Source: Scolanthus callimorphus
Lineage: Eukaryota; Cnidaria; Anthozoa; Actiniaria; Edwardsiidae
Length of the DNA: 64,000 nt
NCBI GenBank assembly: GCA_033964015.1
Contig: CM066923.1
Location: 9,351,978-9,415,977, forward strand
Direction of reading: 5' to 3'
Made by a program: the position numbers and the translations under genes. Positions 38,101 to 50,100 of this stretch are shown here, piece after piece. The first letter of the stretch is position 1. Every line of letters begins with the position of its first letter. The notes beneath the pieces were generated by a model, which worked only from the letters and a program-made list of their open reading frames with translations, did no database searches and had not been told where the DNA came from.

Positions 38101-41100
38101 TAAGGACTACTGAGCAAACTTACCTGTAGCCTGTTTCGTTAGCAAATGTCCCTTGTGGACACTTGATTGGTCCATTTGGCGTTCCTCGTGGGCAATAGTG
38201 ACCCTTGGGGCAAATATTCCCCGTCACACCGTCCGTTGGCTTGGGTCCAGTTGCCTTATTACCGCACGAGAATCCCCCCTCGCAGCTATAGAAGGGTTTA
38301 AGCAGACCAACAGTAGGGCAGTATTCGCCACGAGTGCAAGGTATTGGGGCTGCGGATCCATTAGGGCAGAAGTAACCTTTTTGACACTGACCTGGGAAAG
38401 ATTACAGCCACAGATCGTATTAGTTAGAAAATATCATTGCTTGCATTGAAGCTAGCACGAGCAATTAGCCCACAAAAATGATAAAGAACTGACTGGATAC
38501 CATTTCACCAAAACCAGAACTTTAAAAAACGATAAACCCCATTAATTTCTTGAGTTAAGATGATTTTGACATGACGATTTTGACAGACAGACAGACGAAC
38601 GGGCGGACAGTTTTATGGGGCTTTTTATTCAAGAAGTGTCGATGGCTTTTACTTCTTTTGATAAAGCATACACAAATTCTGCACAAGATTCTTTATGATG
38701 CTTGGAGGTTACTGTTGGGAACTTGGACTCCCCAACAGCTCACAAACAAACGTAGCAGCCAAAGAAGGCGTATAGCTTATACTGAACAATAGAGCAGATT
38801 TCGTATGACTGTGAACAGTGCCGTGACACGGCGCGGTACTGTCGCGGTGACGGTACGGAACCTGGCTATACCGAATGAAATCGTATAGTCGCGGTACGGT
38901 TACGGTCGCGGCGCGCTTAGAGCAGATTTCGTATGACTATGAAAAGTACTGTGACACGGCGCGGTACTGTCGCGGTGGCGGTACGGAGCCTGGCCTGCTG
39001 TAGATACCTAATGAAATCGCGTAGTCGCGGCGCGGTACAACTCTTTCGCGGCACTTTTCACAGTCATATGAAATCTGCTCTAACTCTTTCGCGACACTTT
39101 TCACAGTCATACGAAATCTGCTCTATAGTCTTACCTCCATCGGGCGTGGCCTTAGACGACCCGTTCGGACAGAACCATCCTCCCATACAGTCTGCAGTAG
39201 GCTCACTAAGACCGTTCCCTTCACAATACTTCCCACCAGTACAAAGCGAGCACGCACTTGGATCCTTCTGATTCGGCAGAGCGTTAAAGGTCCCTGAGGG
39301 GCAGAGGTACTGCTGCGCATGCGTGGTATTCTCTGGGCAATAACTTCCGGGTGGGCAACCGGAAGTGACGTAAGTAGTAGAGTTCACGTGGCAATAGTAA
39401 CCTGGTGGACACGGTTCACAGTACGTCATGCCTTTCTTGTCTTGGTAACTTCCGGCTGGACAACCGAGGGGTCGTGAGGATCCTGGCGGACAGAAGTGGC
39501 CCTCGGGGCACACACCACCAATTCCTGGACAAAAGAGAGGAGAAAAAATAACACAAGGAATTTGTTACGAATATCTCCATATTCAGAATTCGTGAAGTTT
39601 TTCTTGCATCTATCGAGACAGGTCTTACCCTGCTAGCAGAGGTTTTTTTCCGCAGTCTTATATTAGCTAGCAAAGTTGGTCGCGTGCCTGGTATGTCGCT
39701 TTTGGTTGTTGGGCATACCGGACACGCGAACAACTTCGCTAGCTAATAAAAGACTGACAGAAAAAACCTCTGCTAGCAGGGTAGACAGGTCTATGTCTGT
39801 GTACAACAAAACGTCTTTAAAGTAACTGTGAAAGAGGAGGCAAGAGAACATAAAGTAATCTTATTTTGATTGTAGCAATAAGAAAATCTCCCGGTCTCAC
39901 TGACTACTGACCTTTGTGTAACTCATACAGCGCAGTGCAGTTGCCATAAAGAGAAGAATCATTCAAGTTGTTTACAGGGTTGGGAATATCCGAGCCAAGC
40001 TCGCAATAATATCCCCCCTCGCATAGCTGTGAGAACATGGTCATAGCAGGGTTAGGGCAGAAATATCTGGGGGGACAGTACTTGCACTGAGATGACTGCT
40101 GAAGGCCAGTGACATCATTGTAGGAACCTGTTGAGAAGGGACACTTAGTTGGTGGTGTAAATGGTGATACTAAGAGCCTGTGTCAGCCTCCATTTTGTCA
40201 GCCTCAACATAATGAGCCAGAGAAAGTATCCATTTCCATCGGCTGATTTACGCAATATGTAGTGCGATATTTTCATTAAAGTCGGAAAATCAAGTTTATT
40301 TCGAGATTTCTACACGTAATTCGTCTCCTAATATCGAATGAAAACAATAACAAAGAGGTGGTAGACTTTTTAAGATAGGTAACGGAGGTCCAAATGCGGG
40401 ACAATCTGAACCCAACCGGCTTTACACTTTTGCTTTCCAAGCAAATTGCATTGAGATTTCACGCAAGTTGGAATGCTTGCGATTAAATATTATTCCATTT
40501 TATGACTAAAATTCGACGGCTAGTCGCAAACTTTTCATTGTATCCGTTTTTGAAAAGATACACATTCGAACTAGTGACTAATCCATTTTCCTGCGTTTTC
40601 GTTTTTTTTTCTGTTTATCTATTTATGCACACCGTGTCGATGTCCTGAAAAATGGACGGGAGGCCAATGATTTTCGTTTTCGAAACGCTCCGCTGCGAAC
40701 GCTGTCTCGAAACCTACCTCTTGGGCACGGCTTCCAGTCGCGTCCCGTCCCAGCGGGACAGTAGTAACCTTTTGGACAAATATGGTAACCGGAAGTTGGG
40801 TCACCGGAAGTGACGTTCTCTGGAACGAAACCTACCTCTTGGGCACGGCTTCCAGTCGCGTCCCGTCCCAGCGGGACAGTAGTAACCTTTTGGACAAATA
40901 TGGTAACCGGAACTTGGGTCACCGGAAGTGACGTTCTCTGGAACGCAGTAGAAGCCCGCTGGACACTCCTGACAGGAGGCGGCGGTTGTAATGTTGGTGA
41001 ACGTGCCTTCAGGACAGTCGATGGGTTGTCTGCTTCCTGTAAGAGAGAAAAACGAAGATAGCACATCAAAAACCTTAGCAAAAGCGATGAAATGGCAAAG

Positions 41101-44100
41101 CATAATAATAATAAAGACAAGAAAGGGGAATGGATTTTTTCCTTCTTACTCCTATTACTGCAAATAGGAGCAACTGGTACAACATGGAACAAAAAAGGTT
41201 ACATTTTAAGCTGTTGTTAAGCAATAACCGATTACTCTGGTCAATGTCACTCGGGCTTCCTGATCTTTGTAATAGTACACATGCCTTCTTCAACAGTTGT
41301 GGCGCCTGGTTGTTTGGTTTGGTTTTCGCACGCTTTTTGCTTGGGGGAGCGTGCGTTGTCATGGAATCGTTTAACTGCATATCTTACTGAGGCCCCGTCC
41401 ACACTACGCCGGCTAAATTTGAAAACGGCTAATTTTTTATACGGTCGTGCCTTCCGTCCACACTACGCCGGCTAAATTTCCCACCGAAAACGGAGCTTTT
41501 CGAAAACGCTACCGAAAGTGAATAAATTTGAAAACGCCGGCTACGCGTTTTAGTGTGGACGGCGAAAACGGATCTTTTCGAAAACTATGACGTCGTACCA
41601 CACGTCTGTGAGGAAAATATGACCGCGGGCTCTCGTTTTTCTTTTTCGCCCATGCGCTTAGCTGACGTTCTTGTGCGTTTTCACATTTAGCCGGCGTAGT
41701 GTGGATGGTGCCTGAGAAAGGCAGCCAATCATATGCTACTGACATTTTTTGGGTCAGTAATTACTGATAATTTCTCGAGGAAATCTCGTGGTGAATTCAG
41801 ACGTCTCATCTCGCAAAGTGAGGTACGATCGAGAGTGAAGGGACAATTCAGGCTAGCTTACCGACTCTAATGATAAGTGGTGAGAATTGAAAACATGATC
41901 ATCTCATTGATCCTCGCATGTAATTAAATCACGCAAAGAACGTCCATTGTATTATAAATCTCACTGTTAATGTCACAGAAAATATTCACGCCTCTATTTT
42001 GGTGTGCGCGAACACACAGGAAACCCACAACATAAAGTGAAGAAATTGATTAAAGTGATACGCCTGCCCGGACTTCAAATATATGGAAGCTTGATTGTAT
42101 AAATGGAGGGCATCGTTAAGTATATTTCAGCACTGTAGATAACTCTTTTCGTCACAAAGTGACGGGCTCTTTCCTGGTTGATCTGATATTATAATATAGT
42201 TACGATATAACGTGCGCTCTGATTGGTCCAAATCTATGCTCGCCTGCGGCTCGAGATTTTACAACGTTCTCGTGTCTCTCCCAACATCACGCGTGCTCTA
42301 TTGTGCCAATAAAGTCATAGAATATTGTGCTCTGATGCTTAATTAAATTATCCTACAATAACAAAGGCAAGCGCAATACCTTGAGAGTCAAAAGATTCAT
42401 AGCGCGGAAGAAACTTCCCTCGTAGGGCAACGATCACGATCACGAGAAAGGAGGAAAGCGCGGGAAAAGAGAAAAGGGAAACTGATCTCACCTTCAGGAC
42501 AGTGAAGCCCAATAGCACACGGCACAGCATCCTCCACTTGTGAGCCAACCGGACAGTAGTACCCAGCCTTACATGGCCCTGTCGGCGCGGTAAGGGCGTG
42601 GTCATAGCAGAATTTCCCCGCGGTACAGTTAGTGCACTGTTCAATACTCCAAAGACGCGTAGTATTAGAGTACGTGCCTGGAACACAATTCTTCGGCACC
42701 TCCGTCCCGGTCGGACAGTATTTACCGGCCGGACAAATTTCGGACGTTTTGGACTTGGAGCGCGGACTGCAGAAGTAGCCTTGTTTACAACTACCAGTGA
42801 CTATTGTACGGCCTGGAAACTCACAATAAAAGCCGCCTGTACAATCCGTACACTCCGACTCATTATGAAGACCTGGAAAGCAACAGTTAAACTGTTTAAA
42901 GGGCACTGTCACGATCTTACACGATTTTAGGGTTAATTCAGGTAGCTTAAATGCAGTCAGATTCAAAGGAAATGAGGAACATAGTGTTAAATAACCTTTC
43001 AGCCACTAGATGAGTACAAATTTGACGTATTTTTGTATGCTATCGAGCAGCAAATGCTATTTTTGATTTCTTACCAGGCTGAACAGTTTTCAAACATGGA
43101 AATTTTTAACTTCTGAAGCTTTCTTAAAAGAAAGTTTCAGAATTGATTTACCAAATGCAATAGAGAAAATGGCTCTATATTCTCTAAATCAGCCGATGAA
43201 AATGGATGCTTTCCCAAACTCAGCATGTTGCTATGCTGTCAAAATGGCGGCTGATACAGGCTGACTATGATGATTGGCGGACTACTTTGATAGCACAGGG
43301 ATACCGCATGTAGTGGAATGACTCGCTATTATCACGTACGGTATCCCTGTGCAATGACATTGACTCTATGACTTCCGCTATCTTAGATTTGACAAAGAGG
43401 ACTCAGTTTACCAGTCTTTCTCACCTGTTAGGTTGCTAAATGTCCCTGCAGGGCAGAGGACAGGATTTTGTGTCCCCTCTCCACAATACGAGCCCGCTGG
43501 ACAGATATTAGCATCATTTCCCTGGATAGGTGTGGCCGTTTTTGCACCTATGGAGAAATACAGAAAGGTTGGAGTTTCAACAGCTGGAAGAGATTTTTTT
43601 CGATTCTGATTTTCAAACGTGCATGTTGGCACGACTCATTGCATTCGACGCGTGAGTGTGCACTCAACTGAACAAGTAGCCTGCTAGCAGACGTTGGTTG
43701 GCTGTTTTTAGGTCGTTTTACGGCGAGAATCCCGATGCTGGCGATGTACAAAATTCGGTCTGGGGCGAGTGACAAAACGACTTTTAAAAGTCGTTCTTTG
43801 TTAGTTCAACAAAGGGAGTATGCTAAGAAAGGAAACCGTCTGCCATAAGTGTGTTTTGCTGTTCCTTTTTTTTGTTTTTGTTTTTTTTTTTTGTTCTATG
43901 TTGATTATTGAATATTGTATATTTGTTGTTGTATATTAGGAAATATGTAATAACATAAAAATAAAAAGGGTCCATGAAAAAAAAAAAAAAAAAAAGAGTG
44001 ACAAAACGAGGGGGGCCCCAGACCGAGTTTTGACCCGTCCAAGATGGCGCCCGCGTCGGGATTCTCGCTCGTTTCTCGCCGTAAAACCACCTAAAAAAAG

Positions 44101-47100
44101 CCAACCAACGCCTGCTAGCAGGCTACTTGTTCAGTTGAGTGCACATTCACGCGTCGAATGCAATGAGTCGTGCCAACATGCACGTTTGAAAATCAGAATC
44201 GAAAAAAATCTACTTAACAAGTTGTGGTCAAACTGAAACACTAGCATTCGCGATGTTATAGCCACTTCACATGTTATAGCCACTTCACAATCGTAACAAG
44301 CCTAATTATGTCGTCATTCTCACTCTCCTCTCAGAACATTTTATTATGGCAAACAACCCTTTGTTTTTTTGTGCGCCGTGAGGCACAATCTGACTGCAGG
44401 AGGTACAGGGCGTGTCTCTTACCTTTTTTGCAAAAATATCCCGGCGCACAATTCCCCGTTGGCGTCGTCCGACCAGCAACACCACAGTACTTTCTTGGAA
44501 GGCAGCTCGTACACTGGTCCTGTCTCTCTAAACCACTTGCATCACTAAACGTACCGATGGCACAGGGATACTGCTCGGCAAATTGAGTCCCGTTGGGACA
44601 ATAATGACCAGCTATGCATAGATACGCATTAGGGTTATCAACCCCGGCATGTGTGGCATTGCAATAGTACCGCGCTGGGCACTCTTTGCAGTGGTCCTGA
44701 ACATCCAGATCTTGGTAAAAACCAGACGGACACCTCTCCGGGTTTTCTGAGCACTCTGGACACCTTGACCCCTTAGGACAGAAGTACAAGGGCGGGGTCT
44801 TTGACTCTTGGCCAGGGGGGCAATAGTAGCCCGGCGCGCAGCACCCTACTGGGGTTTCTAAAGCTGTACCGTTACAGTGCTTCCCCCTGGTGCATGGCTT
44901 ACAAGCGCTACTATTCGTCGCTTGGGTTCCATCATTGTAGGTACCGGGTGAACATGATATAGGAGCATTGACTCCACTAGGGCAGTATTTACCCCGCGGG
45001 CAAACATTCCCTGTGGTTCCATCTGTAGGGGTAGAGACATTAGCCCCAAGAGTGCAGTAGTAGCCGGCCGTGCAGGGTCCGGTGGGTGAAGGCAGCCCAG
45101 GAGTGGCGCAATATTTTCCTCCCTCACAGTCGACCGGAGCAACAGATCCAGCAGGGCAAAAATGCCCGGCGGTGCACTTCCCCCCATGGGTCATAGTCAT
45201 GTTTGTACTGGCACCCCCTGAACAGTACCACCCGGCATTGCAATATGCGGTTGGCCAGGAATTCCCGGTACCTTCACAATATTTCCCGCCTGTGCAAGGC
45301 AAACATGCTGTTTCGTTTATCTGGCCACGATGAGGATTATACGTTCCTTTGGCGCAAGGGAACTGGATTTCATATTTAGTTCCCAAGGGACAGTAATAAC
45401 CGGAAGGACAGATAGTGTCGTTATAGGTAGATGCCCTCTTGAGGCAGAAGAACCCGGCAGGACACGGCAGGCATATGCTCTGTCCGGGCTTATCGTTGTA
45501 GAAGCCCTCAGCGCAGGGCGATGGTGTTGAAGATCCCTTCCTACAGTACGTCCCCGGTGGACATATGTCCCCGATACCGGTATACTGACCGAGGAAGTGT
45601 GGTTCGGGGCATGTGCCGTTTGTATTGTTGTAACTATCGATGTATGGTCTTGGGACAGACACGCCTAAAAGTAAAGAAAAGAATACCGCTATATTAACTA
45701 CCCATGCTCAAGCAAGGAGATCTCTGTCGCAATATCATTCTCGAACCCAGAGCTCCCCGACTCGTCGTCTTGCAGGGGAGGCTCTGGTGACATCAATTTG
45801 AGGGCCTTCGCTGAAATGGCGGGCACACGTACATAAAAGTACCCTAATCTCGCTTTATAAATACGTGTCTGTCACTGGCATTCGTTTCCTAGTCGTCTCT
45901 TCAACCTATGGCTTCGACTTGAACGCTCTAATAGTAATTGTGAGGCATAAAACCACTATTTTCTTTTGAGCATGCGTCGTACATTTTTCTCGTTTCTCGA
46001 GCTGCAGCGATAAATAAAAACAAAGCGAGCGACTTTACCTGCAGTACAGAAATACCCTGGATCACATTCACCAGTGGGTTGGGTCAGGTTAGTTCCGCCG
46101 CAGTACCACCCAGCATCACAGTCCATACAATCGGACACAGCGGACAGACCTGTCCGGTTACTATAGGTACCAGCCGGACAATGCTTCCAGTTGAGACCAG
46201 TCTGCTGTGGACAGTAGAATCCGCGAGGGCATGGGAAATACCCGACGCTCTCATTCCGGCTCAAATCAAGAGGGGTGCAATAGTACCCCGCGGGACAAAT
46301 CTCACAAGCTCCTGCCCCCGATCTGTTGGCATACAACCCGGAGGCGCACGGTTTAGGGAGGCTGCTGGCCTCTGGGCAGTGGAACCCAATGGGGCACTCC
46401 AGGGTAGTGGGTGTGGTCGAGCCGGTGGGGCAGTACCACCCCGCTGTACAGGGCCCTGTTACGTTGGATAGGCCAGGGCTGTCACAATAGTAGGCTGAAA
46501 AAGGAGGAGGAATTAGACATTATTTTACATTCTCCTTCACTACGTTCAGACAGATGAAAATCATTTCCCTGTTAATTCAGTCAAGAGAAAAAGAGCGAAA
46601 GATTTCATACGCTACATTTCGTAATCCTCGTGACTCCATTGTCAAGTGAATACAGAAATAGGATCGAGATTACAATGTGGTAGTTCTAGTTTACATACTG
46701 TTACACAAACACTTTAGCACGGATGGAATGAATTAGCAATATTTCTCTGACTAGTCAATCGGTTAAGAAAAGTGCCTGATATCACAGGAAATATCTGCAG
46801 AAACCCAGAAACCCATGGCGCACATTTCAGTGGCAGTGACAGATTTGCTTCCCGCGTGCGACATATAGCATCACGTCCACATGAAATTCTACAATGCAAA
46901 CAGTCGAGCCTAGCCAACCCTGGTGTTCTGGATGGGCTCCCTGTGCTCGGAGAGGGTCTCCTGTGACGTCACGCATGTCTTATCAACCACAGGAAGCCCA
47001 TCAGAACGCCAGGGACTAGACTGCAAACAGTCGATTCACTACAACTTAGGCCTAATTCATACGTCGATCTTTTGCCGCGTCAATTCTAATTGGGATATAA

Positions 47101-50100
47101 GGTCGACTTAAATTTAATAGAATCGTCTCCGATTCTCCGTCGATCGTAATCTGCCGATCTCAATAAATAAAATTGAGCCTATAAGCAGTAGATCAGCGGC
47201 GTACCGCACAAGATAAGGTACATTGTGTGTAGTGAACACTGGATTAGAATTGACGCATGAAGAAGAGCGATGTTTGAATCAACGCCGATCTTTAGTGGTT
47301 TCGAGCGACACAAGCGGTCGTTTTCATCTTGGCGTCGCTCTTAATTCAGTGGCTGATTCATACGTCGATCTCCTCATGCACTTATTACAAATAATTAGAA
47401 ATGACGCGGCAAAAAATCGACGTATGAATTAGGCCTTATTCTTCAAATCACCTTGAGTGCAGTCGATACAGTCTTGACGTAAAGTCGCCAAAGTATTAGG
47501 CTGATACGTGCCCGTGGGGCATAATTCTGGAACAGCGTTGCCCCCTTTGCAATATGCCCCTGTGGGGCACTCAACCTCTGTGCTACTGGATGAGCGAGGC
47601 GGGCAGTAGTACCTAGCATCACACGGCCCGTCTGGTTTGTTTTGACCTGGGGTGGAGCAGTGTTGACCTGCCGTGCAGTTCCAGCATTCATCTACAGATT
47701 TGTAACCTGAAAGGAAGAGGGGTGTCAAGCTTTATTTGTGTGGCCGACAATACTTAAAAATGAAGACAAAGACCAAACAGAAGCAGGATTAAAGCCAACG
47801 TTTCGGACATTTAATTCTGATGTTATTTGTGTGGCCGACAATGAATGGAACAGCCAATGAGGGCCTTCGCTAATGGGCCGATTTCGAATGTAGTGCACGC
47901 GAAGGAAGATCTTTCTATCAGCGGCTCTGTATCACATCTCGATAATGCGTCAGTGCCTGTTAACAGATCCTCGAGCTGGGAGCTCTTGGTACGAGAACGT
48001 TCTTAACCTACCTGTGTCATTGCCAAACGTTCCTTTCGGACAGTTATTCGGCTCTCCTGTCTCCTCCGGACAGTAGTGGCCAACCGGACAGATATTGGCA
48101 TCGTCGCCCTGGTTGGGTGTGGCAGTGGTCGCATTGCGGCGACAGAAGTAGCCTGCAGCACACGTCCCGTTTGGTTGCGCCATACCTGGGGCAAGGATGC
48201 GACAGAACGCAAATATTAAAAAACAACAAAGTAGTGCAAACAAGTAACACGTAACCCAGGAGGTCAATAACATCCAGTGGGCTTTTGGAAGTTTTTTTTT
48301 TGTTGTTGCCAATCAGATCCCTGGGCATTTTCGCCTAGTGCAGTAAATTGGCTTCTGTCGCGACAGGGGAAGCCAAGCTAAAGCGCTGGTAAGGATCTGA
48401 TTGGCGAATTGCATTGATTGACAATACACACAAACCCAGCTCCCAAATTGGGTGCAGTGAATTGGCTTCTGTCGCGACACGTCTCATAAGAAAAGCCAAC
48501 CTAATGTTCTTTGCAATGATTTGATTGGCTCATCGCACAAAAACCAAGCTGTCAAATTCCGAGAGGCTGACAACCGCGACGAGGTCGCGTGTTACCTGAA
48601 ACGGCTGTAACATGATGAATATCAAACTTCTCCCAGTGAAATGAATACTTCAGGAATTTAACAGATAACGAGAATGGAAACAATGATCAGCCGTAAAACG
48701 TCGATGTAGTGATAGGTAAAATTAGCGACCTTCAGCGTAACGCAGTCACGCCACCTACCTTTAATTGGACAATACATTCCCGGCTTGCAAGTCACGCAAT
48801 CCAGTTGACTAGTTCGTGTAGTGAGACTGTTATAGGTACCGGCTGGACAAGGATTCTCGTACTGTGTCTTTGTTCCATTAGGACAGTAATACCCAGAGGG
48901 GCATGGGCGAGAGGCGTACTCGGAGTTGTTCCCAGGACAATAATAGCCTTCCATGCACGGCCAGCATTTGCTGAGCTTCTCGACAGGGGAATAAGTCCCA
49001 GGTTGGCATGGGCTGGGTGGAAAAGAATAGAATAGGGGACATGGTGAAATACAATTATCATAAATCGCTGGGGCGTGGCCGACAGTTTTTACCCATGATT
49101 GGTTAATCGAAAACCAAACGGACCAAACTGCTGGTTAAGTCTCGTAGAATATTATCCTATGATATTATATACAGTATTTGCCAATAGCACGTCTTTGATT
49201 CTATTGGTCTTAGGATTTTGCTCAGTCGGTTCACCGGTGAAAAGCGCGTCGTCGAATATACTTCTAGCAAATATTAAATATGGCCTTGCAAAACATTTGA
49301 AACAGCCGGGTACTAATACACTGGGTTTCCTTTGTAATTAATTATGCAGGATATTAGGTAATAATCAGCGCACCGCGCCAACGTGTACTCAGCATCTTCT
49401 AGTGCTATTGCGGCATGGTCCTTCGAGTCGGATTCGAACAAGCGACCTGCGGGTCCGGCACGAAGGACCAATGTCGTAACTTTATTGGAAGTAAGAGGCA
49501 GATGTCTAGTTACGACTAGATTAAGTAGTTCTCCATATTACATAAATACGGGAGAGAGCGTGCATGCGATTGCTAATTAGTTAAGTAGTCTGTGGCGTCG
49601 TTTAATTACAAATACACACGAGGAGCGACTATTACCAACAATTACACTGCTTGTACTCACCGAGGCTGTTGGGAACCCTTTGGGCAGTAGTGCGCTATTG
49701 GACACACCCCTCCCTTGCCAGTCTCGCGCCCATCCGTATAGGGACAACTAGAGTTGGTGACATTTCCACCTGGGGTCGAGACACCATCACCTAATGGGTT
49801 CCTGCGGTCGACACCGTACTCGCAAAAGTGCCCTGGGTCACAATCTCCAGCGGGCTCGATCATATGCTCGTCGGGACAATATTTGCCAGGGTCACAAGGA
49901 GTACACTGGCTCTCTTCCGATAGGCCGGTCTGTTGAGAATTTCGTTTATGGAGTTAAGGTATGAGTATACCTTTGAAGGGTGTCGCGGGAAAAAAATTCG
50001 TATCGCGTCACAATTTACACCACAAACGTCGTTTATATATCATTTCAAAGCTAAAAGGTTGGTCTATCTGATGGATAATTTTGCTTTCATTATATTGTAC

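Noticed and set aside
40718..40820. Second copy of the exon 18 end as a separate exon
   Set aside because: No usable acceptor lies between the copies (the space is too short for an intron) and inclusion would break the frame.
30113..45664. Identification as an Eph receptor tyrosine kinase
   Set aside because: Only the Cys-repeat module type is shared; no ligand-binding domain, fibronectin domains, kinase or SAM domain is visible.
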